Below, in pieces: positions 58,849-64,000 of a DNA stretch of 64,000 bases. This stretch comes from Falsochrobactrum ovis (GTDB lineage: Bacteria; Pseudomonadota; Alphaproteobacteria; Rhizobiales; Rhizobiaceae), in the NCBI RefSeq assembly GCF_003259955.1, contig NZ_QLMK01000002.1:289137-353136 (forward strand), given 5' to 3'. The translations under genes were made by a program, and so were the position numbers. Every line of letters starts with the position of its first letter. Position 1 is the stretch's first letter. Under the pieces are notes generated by a model. It searched no databases. It was not told the DNA's origin and saw nothing but the letters and a program-made list of their open reading frames with translations.

Positions 58849-58944
58849 ATGGCAGTTGAAATTTACGCCTATACAGAAATTCCTGGAGGGAGGATGGCGC
58901 TTTATTTTGCTAGAATTAAAGCGCTGGAAATAACTGATGTCTAA
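58849..58944 (+). CDS. possible 31-codon upstream frame overlapping the cdsA start
   Basis: The frame reads MAVEIYAYTEIPGGRMALYF and continues to a TAA at 58942-58944, overlapping the cdsA ATG (58937) by eight bases. GGAGGG lies just before its internal ATG at 58894, whereas cdsA itself has only a weak site. It could be a leader peptide that couples translation, or chance. No family is known. Confidence 0.25.
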   Translation: MAVEIYAYTEIPGGRMALYFARIKALEITDV

Positions 58945-59758
58945 CCTTCAAATCCGTATTTTGACGGCGGTGGTGCTTGCGGCTGTCGCTCTTTGGTTGA
59001 CATTCGTTGGAGGGCAGGGATTCAAGCTGTTTTCCATCGCAATTGCTCTGGCGATGTTTTATGAGTGGCTCGGTTTAACCACGACCAAACAAACCGCATT
59101 TTCACGCATTGTCGGGTGGGGTTGGCTTGTTTTTGTAAGCGCGCTTATTTTCACGGAGCAAAGTGCTTTTGTCACTATTGGGGCGCTTCTGGCTGGTTGC
59201 GCGGTGCTTATTCTCAGCCAGTGGTCTGGTAGTCGGGCTTGGTCGGCTGCTGGCCTGTTTTATGCGGGCTTCTCGGCCATTTCGCTTTCGTTTTTGCGAG
59301 GCGACGAACCGTTCGGTTTCACAGCGATAATTTTTCTGTTCACAGTGGTATGGTCAACAGATATCGCTGCGTATTTCAGTGGCCGTACTATCGGTGGACC
59401 GAAGCTAGCACCACGTTTTTCACCAAACAAAACGTGGTCCGGTGCGATTGGTGGTGCGATTGCCGCCATGATCGGAGGCTACATTGTAGCTTTGATTTTG
59501 CTGCCGGGAGCCGATTGGCGCTTTGCTGCGCTGGCGCTATTGCTGTCTATCGTTTCCCAAATAGGAGATCTGGCAGAATCATGGGTCAAACGCCAATTCG
59601 GTGCGAAAGATTCAGGCAGGCTTTTGCCGGGACATGGTGGCGTACTTGACAGAGTTGACGGGCTTGTCGTGGCTGCGGCAATTTTATATCTGTTTGGTGC
59701 ATTCGCAGCGGGGCCTGATGCCCCGTCTGCTTTCTTTATTAGCTTTAGTGGCATTTGA
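58937..59758 (+). CDS. cdsA: phosphatidate cytidylyltransferase
   Basis: CdsA makes CDP-diacylglycerol from phosphatidate and CTP in the inner membrane. The 273-residue product has about seven membrane helices. The CDP-DAG synthase signature near the C-terminus is SQIGDLAESWVKRQFGAKDSGRLLPGHGGVLDRVDGL, with the conserved Asp residues for metal. It overlaps rseP's longest frame by four bases. Confidence 0.96.
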   Translation: MSNLQIRILTAVVLAAVALWLTFVGGQGFKLFSIAIALAMFYEWLGLTTTKQTAFSRIVGWGWLVFVSALIFTEQSAFVTIGALLAGCAVLILSQWSGSRAWSAAGLFYAGFSAISLSFLRGDEPFGFTAIIFLFTVVWSTDIAAYFSGRTIGGPKLAPRFSPNKTWSGAIGGAIAAMIGGYIVALILLPGADWRFAALALLLSIVSQIGDLAESWVKRQFGAKDSGRLLPGHGGVLDRVDGLVVAAAILYLFGAFAAGPDAPSAFFISFSGI

Positions 59759-59778
59759 CAGGGGTCAGGAGTAATATT

Positions 59779-60918
59779 TTGCAGGACGCCTTAGCCTATG
59801 TTTTCGGTAGCGAAAGCCTGCTTATCGGTACGATTGTCCCTTTTCTTTTTGTGCTGACAATTGTCGTGTTTGTGCATGAAATGGGCCATTATCTGGTCGG
59901 CAGGTGGTGTGGTATTGGAGCCACTGCGTTTTCGGTAGGATTTGGTCCCGAGCTAATCGGGTTTACCGATCGGCACGGAACAAGATGGAAGCTTTCAGCG
60001 ATACCGCTAGGCGGTTATGTGAAGTTTGTTGGTGATGAGAGCGCGACAAGCTCCCCCGTCGACGTCGATCACTCTAAGCTCAGCACAGCTTATCGGAGCC
60101 GGGCTTTTCATACACAGCCGGTTTGGAAGCGGGCGGCGACCGTATTTGCGGGACCTGCGTTCAATTTCATTCTCACCATTGTGATTTTTAGTGTTTTCTT
60201 TGGCTTGTATGGCCAACAGATTGCAGATCCACTGGTCGCATCAGTACAGCCAGATAGTCCTGCTGCGGAAGCAGGTTTTGAACCTGGTGACCGGTTTGTG
60301 AGTGTGGAAGGCAATGCGATAAAAACTTTCTCGGATGTTCAGCGCATTGTATCCGGACGGGCAGGGGATAACCTTGTTTTCACGGTTGAGCGCGATGGTA
60401 AGTTGCTGGAACTTGAAGCTACGCCTAAATTGACGGAACGGACTGATCCGCTTGGTAATAAAATTCGGCTGGGTGTGATCGGCGTGCAGACAACTCAAGA
60501 TGTGGGAAATTTCCGTCTTGTTGAATATGGTCCGCTCGAATCGGTGAAGCAAGCCATCATCGAAACTGGTTTTATCATCAGCCGGACCGGTGAGTTTTTC
60601 AAACGCTTTGCGGTGGGAAGAGAGGATAAATGTCAGCTTGGCGGGCCTGTGAAAATCGCTGATATGGCGAGTAAGGCTGCTAGTCAGGGCTTTACGTGGC
60701 TCATCCAGCTCACAGCAATGCTTTCAATAGGAATCGGCATTCTCAATCTTTTTCCGCTTCCGCCGCTTGATGGAGGCCATTTGCTGTTTTATGCAATAGA
60801 AGCGATTAAAGGCGGCCCTGTTTCTGCTGGTGCTCAGGAACTGTTTTATAAGGTCGGTTTTCTCTTTGTCATGGGATTCATGGGGTTCGTGCTTTTCAAT
60901 GACCTATTTGCCTGCTAG
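59779..60918 (+). CDS. rseP: site-2 zinc metalloprotease RseP (MmpA)
   Basis: RseP cleaves membrane-spanning regulators such as anti-sigma factors within the membrane. The 379-residue product has HEMGH with zinc ligands His33 and His37 and Glu34 in the first helix. A PDZ domain spans about 125-200, and LDGGHLL in the last third supplies the third ligand. I choose the TTG at 59779 because AGGAG lies seven bases before it; a TTG at 59755 would overlap cdsA. Its position before bamA is conserved. Confidence 0.92.
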   Translation: MQDALAYVFGSESLLIGTIVPFLFVLTIVVFVHEMGHYLVGRWCGIGATAFSVGFGPELIGFTDRHGTRWKLSAIPLGGYVKFVGDESATSSPVDVDHSKLSTAYRSRAFHTQPVWKRAATVFAGPAFNFILTIVIFSVFFGLYGQQIADPLVASVQPDSPAAEAGFEPGDRFVSVEGNAIKTFSDVQRIVSGRAGDNLVFTVERDGKLLELEATPKLTERTDPLGNKIRLGVIGVQTTQDVGNFRLVEYGPLESVKQAIIETGFIISRTGEFFKRFAVGREDKCQLGGPVKIADMASKAASQGFTWLIQLTAMLSIGIGILNLFPLPPLDGGHLLFYAIEAIKGGPVSAGAQELFYKVGFLFVMGFMGFVLFNDLFAC

Positions 60919-61231
60919 ACCATAGGTGAGTTGTTGATGGCAAATGCGTTTCGTTAAACTATACGCGAGGTCAGTCGAATGCTTGGGCCGACTCAGATCG
61001 GACTTAGCGAACATTAAAATGAGGAATGGGAGCGACTACCAGAAAAGTGAAGGAATCCGTTTACCATATTAGCGAAAATCACGTGGCTTGGATGTCACGT
61101 TGACTGCTTAAGTAAACAGATTTTAACCACAGTGCTTGCTTGTATAGAAAAACTGGCTATTACGGTTTTAGATACACGTGCTTTTCTGGGTATTGCCCCG
61201 GGGACAGAAAAAACGAAGGTTCGGAAAGCCT
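60919..61231 (+). promoter_or_regulatory. bamA upstream region with candidate promoter and CtrA-like half match
   Basis: This 313-base gap holds no gene. TTGCTT (61136-61141) and TATTAC (61158-61163), 16 bases apart, are a possible promoter. GTAA-N7-TTAAC (61112-61127) is a one-mismatch version of the CtrA motif TTAA-N7-TTAAC. Both are weak, single-site matches. Confidence 0.3.
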
Positions 61232-63598
61232 ATGACGGCAAGTTCTAAATTCTTTGGCGCGGCTTCGGCGCTCGCTATGTCGGTGGCTCTTGTGGCTTCA
61301 GGTACGGCTGCGCTCTCGCTGGCATCAACCAGTGTCGCTGAGGCCGCTGTGGTTAGCCGCATTGATGTGCGCGGCGCTTCCCGTATTGATGCGCAAACCA
61401 TTCGCGACAATATAGATATTCGTCCGGGCAAGGCTTTTAACAGTACGGATATTGATGCTGCCGTTAAACGCCTATACGCGCTTGGACTTTTCTCCGATGT
61501 TCGTATTTATCAGTCGGGTAACGCGTTGGTCGTTCAGGTCAGTGAGCGGTCGGTGGTCAATAATGTGCTGTTTCAGGGCAATAAAAAGATCAAAGATCCT
61601 GATCTTGGCCGTGCAGTACAGTTGAAGCCACGCGCACCATTTGATGCCGCGACGATGGAATCGGATAAGGAAGCCATCAAAGCTGCCTATTCCCATATTG
61701 GCCGAAGCGATGCCACGGTAAATGCTCGCACCGTAGATCTTGGTCAGGGCCGTGTTAACGTGGTCTACGAGATCAATGAAGGTTCGCGGACGAAGATTGC
61801 GAATATCAATTTCGCTGGCAATAATGCCTATAGTTCGCGTCGTTTGCGCGATGTCATATCCACGAAGCGTTCGAACCCGCTTTCTTGGTTGACTCGTAAT
61901 GACGTTTATGACGAAGGTCGCCTGCAGGCTGATGAAGAAACACTGCGCCGCTTCTATTATAATAGGGGCTATGCGGACTTCCGTGTCGTTTCGTCTGACG
62001 CTGTGTTAGATCCGGCGACGAACGAATATACGATCACAATCACCGTGGATGAAGGGCAGCGCTATACGTTTGGCGATGTGGGCGTTGAAAGCACGGTTGA
62101 AGGTGTCGATACTCAGAATCTTGAGCGTTTGATCGAAACTCGTCCTGGCAAGCCTTACAGCGCGAAGGAGATCGAGGACACGGTTCTTGCAATCACCGAA
62201 GGTGTGGCAGGCAGTGGATATGCCTTTGCTAAGGTTGAGCCTCGCGGTGATCGTGATTTTGAAAATCAGACCATCTCTGTTGTTTATAGCGTTGATCAGG
62301 GTCCACGCGCTTATATTGAGCGCATTGAGATCCGCGGTAACGACAAGACACGCGATTTCGTTATCCGTCGTGAATTTGATGTGAATGAAGGCGATGCGTT
62401 CAATCAGGTGATGGTGCAGCGCGCCAAGCGTCGTCTTGAAGCTCTAGATTTTTTCCAGACGGTTAATATCTCGACTGTCCCTGGAGCAGAGCCTGATCAG
62501 GTGGTGCTCGTGGTGGATGTTGTTGAGAAATCTACCGGTGAATTCTCGATCGGTGGTGGTTATACTACGGGTGGGGAAACGCCTGGTGCGTCAGTAGAGG
62601 CAGCAGTTACCGAGCGTAACTTCCTTGGTCGTGGTCAGTATATTCGTATCAGCGCGGGTGCTGGTGAAGATGATATGCGTAATTACGGCCTGTCGTTTAC
62701 TGAGCCTTATTTCCTCGGCTATCGTATATCTGCAGGTTTTGACGTCTTCCGTCGCTCTTACCGGATCGATACGAGCGGTCGCTATGATGTCGAGCAGACA
62801 GGTGGTACGATTCGCTTTGGCTTGCCGATTACCGATAATTTCTCCGTTGGTCTTGCCTATAATCTTGTGCAGGAAAAATATGACCTGACGAGACGTGGGC
62901 CCAATGGTCGTCCTGATCCAAATTATTATGCTCCAGCATTGATTGAGGCTGGCGAATTTAGCCCTTGGTTGCGGTCGTCGGTCAGCTATTCGTTGACCTA
63001 TAATTCGATTGACGACATGAAAAACCCGCGTGACGGTTTGTTTGGCCGCTTCACACAGGAGTTTGCAGGGCTTGGTGGTGATGCCAAGTTCATGAAGACT
63101 ACCTTCAAAGGCAACTATTATCAGACGCTGATGCAGGAAGCCGATATTATTGGTATGCTGGGCGTTGGTGCCGGTTATATTCATGAATTTGACAGCGATG
63201 GCGTTCGCATATTCGACCTGTTCAAGAATAACAGCGAGATGATCCGCGGCTTCAAGTTCAATGGTATCGGGCCTTATCAGGATGCCGGCGATGGCAGACG
63301 TTACTGGCTTGGCGGCACGACCTACTTTACCGGAACTGCAGAACTTCAGTTCCCAATGCCGGTTGTTCCGGAAAGCCTGGGTATTCGCGGAGCGGTGTTT
63401 GCTGATGCGGCAACGCTTTATGGAAATGATACGAATGACGTAGAAGGCGATGATAAGAAGCTTCGCGCTTCGGTTGGTCTCAGCCTGATGTGGGCGTCAC
63501 CATTCGGACCGTTGCGCTTCGACTACGCCTTCCCGGTTTCTAAAGCGAGTACTGATAAGGTACAGAACTTCAACTTTGGCGTTTCCACACGCTTCTAA
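61232..63598 (+). CDS. bamA: outer membrane protein assembly factor BamA
   Basis: BamA inserts beta-barrel proteins into the outer membrane. The 788-residue product has a signal peptide (to about residue 40, ending SVAEA). Five POTRA domains follow in 40-430 (IDVRGASRIDAQTIRDNI begins the first). The C-terminal barrel has the IRGF motif (MIRGFKFNGIGPY), and its last strand ends FNFGVSTRF with terminal Phe. GGAAAG precedes the ATG at 61232; an in-frame GTG at 61178 would add non-signal residues. Confidence 0.96.
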   Translation: MTASSKFFGAASALAMSVALVASGTAALSLASTSVAEAAVVSRIDVRGASRIDAQTIRDNIDIRPGKAFNSTDIDAAVKRLYALGLFSDVRIYQSGNALVVQVSERSVVNNVLFQGNKKIKDPDLGRAVQLKPRAPFDAATMESDKEAIKAAYSHIGRSDATVNARTVDLGQGRVNVVYEINEGSRTKIANINFAGNNAYSSRRLRDVISTKRSNPLSWLTRNDVYDEGRLQADEETLRRFYYNRGYADFRVVSSDAVLDPATNEYTITITVDEGQRYTFGDVGVESTVEGVDTQNLERLIETRPGKPYSAKEIEDTVLAITEGVAGSGYAFAKVEPRGDRDFENQTISVVYSVDQGPRAYIERIEIRGNDKTRDFVIRREFDVNEGDAFNQVMVQRAKRRLEALDFFQTVNISTVPGAEPDQVVLVVDVVEKSTGEFSIGGGYTTGGETPGASVEAAVTERNFLGRGQYIRISAGAGEDDMRNYGLSFTEPYFLGYRISAGFDVFRRSYRIDTSGRYDVEQTGGTIRFGLPITDNFSVGLAYNLVQEKYDLTRRGPNGRPDPNYYAPALIEAGEFSPWLRSSVSYSLTYNSIDDMKNPRDGLFGRFTQEFAGLGGDAKFMKTTFKGNYYQTLMQEADIIGMLGVGAGYIHEFDSDGVRIFDLFKNNSEMIRGFKFNGIGPYQDAGDGRRYWLGGTTYFTGTAELQFPMPVVPESLGIRGAVFADAATLYGNDTNDVEGDDKKLRASVGLSLMWASPFGPLRFDYAFPVSKASTDKVQNFNFGVSTRF

Positions 63599-63606
63599 GC
63601 GTTCAT

Positions 63607-63631
63607 CGGCAAAGCGGTTCTCGCTTTGCCG
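63607..63631 (+). terminator. hairpin after bamA
   Basis: CGGCAAAGCG (63607-63616) and CGCTTTGCCG (63622-63631) form a perfect ten-base stem eight bases after the bamA stop. There is no T-run, so it could be a 3' stabiliser or a weak terminator. Confidence 0.55.
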
Positions 63632-63706
63632 GACGGGAATAGTCAAGGTGAATGGTTAGAGTGGTTTGTAAATCGCATTTAAACTACTTTGATTGATTTG
63701 CCTTTT

Positions 63707-63727
63707 CCTGGGGCTACAAGCCCCAGG
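63707..63727 (+). promoter_or_regulatory. hairpin just upstream of lpxD
   Basis: CCTGGGGC (63707-63714) and GCCCCAGG (63720-63727) pair around TACAA. It lies 15 bases before the lpxD ATG, next to its AAGAAAG ribosome-binding site. It might influence initiation or read-through from bamA. The role is inferred. Confidence 0.4.
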
Positions 63728-63742
63728 CAAGAAAGTGTTTTT

Positions 63743-64000
63743 ATGGCAGATCCTGTTTTCTTTAAGCCATCGCGCGAAATTACGATCGGCGATGTAGCAG
63801 ATTTTACCGGTGCAAGCCTTCGTGATCCGAAGCTTGCGCCGCGTTCTGTTGTGCGCTTGGCATCATTAGATGATGCCGGGGAAGACGCGCTCGTCTTTGT
63901 CGATGGCAAAAAAAATGCAGAATCATTGTTAAAAATAAAAGCGGCAGGTGTGTTATGCACGCCGGCAGTTGCGGACAGCGTGCCCCAACATATCGCAGCA
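63743..64000 (+). CDS. lpxD: UDP-3-O-acylglucosamine N-acyltransferase, N-terminal part
   Basis: LpxD adds the second acyl chain in lipid A synthesis. The frame starts [24 protein letters not shown] and continues [23 protein letters not shown], matching the LpxD N-terminal uridine-binding domain. It runs off the window end after 86 codons. Its place after bamA is typical. The hexapeptide-repeat domain is outside the window. Confidence 0.88.
   Translation, partial: MADPVFFKPSREITIGDVADFTGASLRDPKLAPRSVVRLASLDDAGEDALVFVDGKKNAESLLKIKAAGVLCTPAVADSVPQHIAA

Overview
The window is a stretch of alphaproteobacterial chromosome, most likely from the order Hyphomicrobiales and close to Brucellaceae. The evidence is the Brucella-like gene order (tuf, S10, spc and alpha operons with adk between secY and rpsM; recA-alaS-icd-trmJ-murI; clpS-clpA; rpsB-tsf-pyrH-frr-uppS-cdsA-rseP-bamA-lpxD), a DUF1849/EipB-type envelope protein, an alphaproteobacterial SOS box (GAAC-N7-GAAC) in front of recA, and protein sequences that resemble Brucella without being identical. 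Base composition looks nearer 50% GC than the higher value typical of Brucella, so a relative such as a Pseudochrobactrum-like genus fits better. The genus is an inference.

Layout. 1-14.5 kb: end of tuf, then 26 ribosomal protein genes plus secY, adk and rpoA, all on + and closed by a rho-independent terminator. 14.7-19.1 kb: HtrA-type periplasmic protease, rarA, a lytic transglycosylase-like lipoprotein and an OmpA-type lipoprotein. 19.2-27.8 kb: recA with an SOS box, alaS, a frameshifted GNAT acetyltransferase, icd, trmJ, murI and a small conserved protein. 27.9-35.2 kb: a propionate/methylmalonyl module (pccB, pccA, methylmalonyl-CoA mutase) facing its likely regulator, a ScfR/PccR-type protein with three TGCAAA repeats at its start codon. 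35.2-40.3 kb: mixed small genes (DUF924, a 55-residue lipoprotein, queF, DUF883, VanZ-like, MerR, DUF1624, YdcF). 40.7-44.7 kb: sdaA, DUF1489, a hypothetical gene and a D-Ala-D-Ala carboxypeptidase with a SPOR domain. 44.9-52.9 kb: clpS-clpA, azlCD, HIT, DUF482-type acyltransferase, GDPD, RidA and EipB. 53.0-54.5 kb: an AT-rich island with one gene. 54.7-64.0 kb: translation and envelope biogenesis, ending inside lpxD.

The most unusual item is the gene at 53067-54485. It encodes a calpain-like (C2 peptidase) core with the catalytic His and Asn contexts preserved but the catalytic Cys replaced by Tyr. Its AT-rich sequence suggests transfer, and its Shine-Dalgarno sequence lies inside a hairpin. 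It sits between two housekeeping loci and looks like a pseudoprotease or a recently inactivated enzyme.

The second theme is RNA structure. Nearly every larger gap in the ribosomal operons (rpsQ-rplN, rpsE-rpmD, rplO-secY, adk-rpsM, rpsM-rpsK, rpsK-rpoA, rpsB-tsf, tsf-pyrH) carries a stable hairpin without a T-run. Several contain pairs that are G-U only in + strand RNA, which points to RNA processing or attenuation rather than DNA palindromes.

I saw no rRNA or tRNA genes, CRISPR arrays, insertion sequences or prophage genes.
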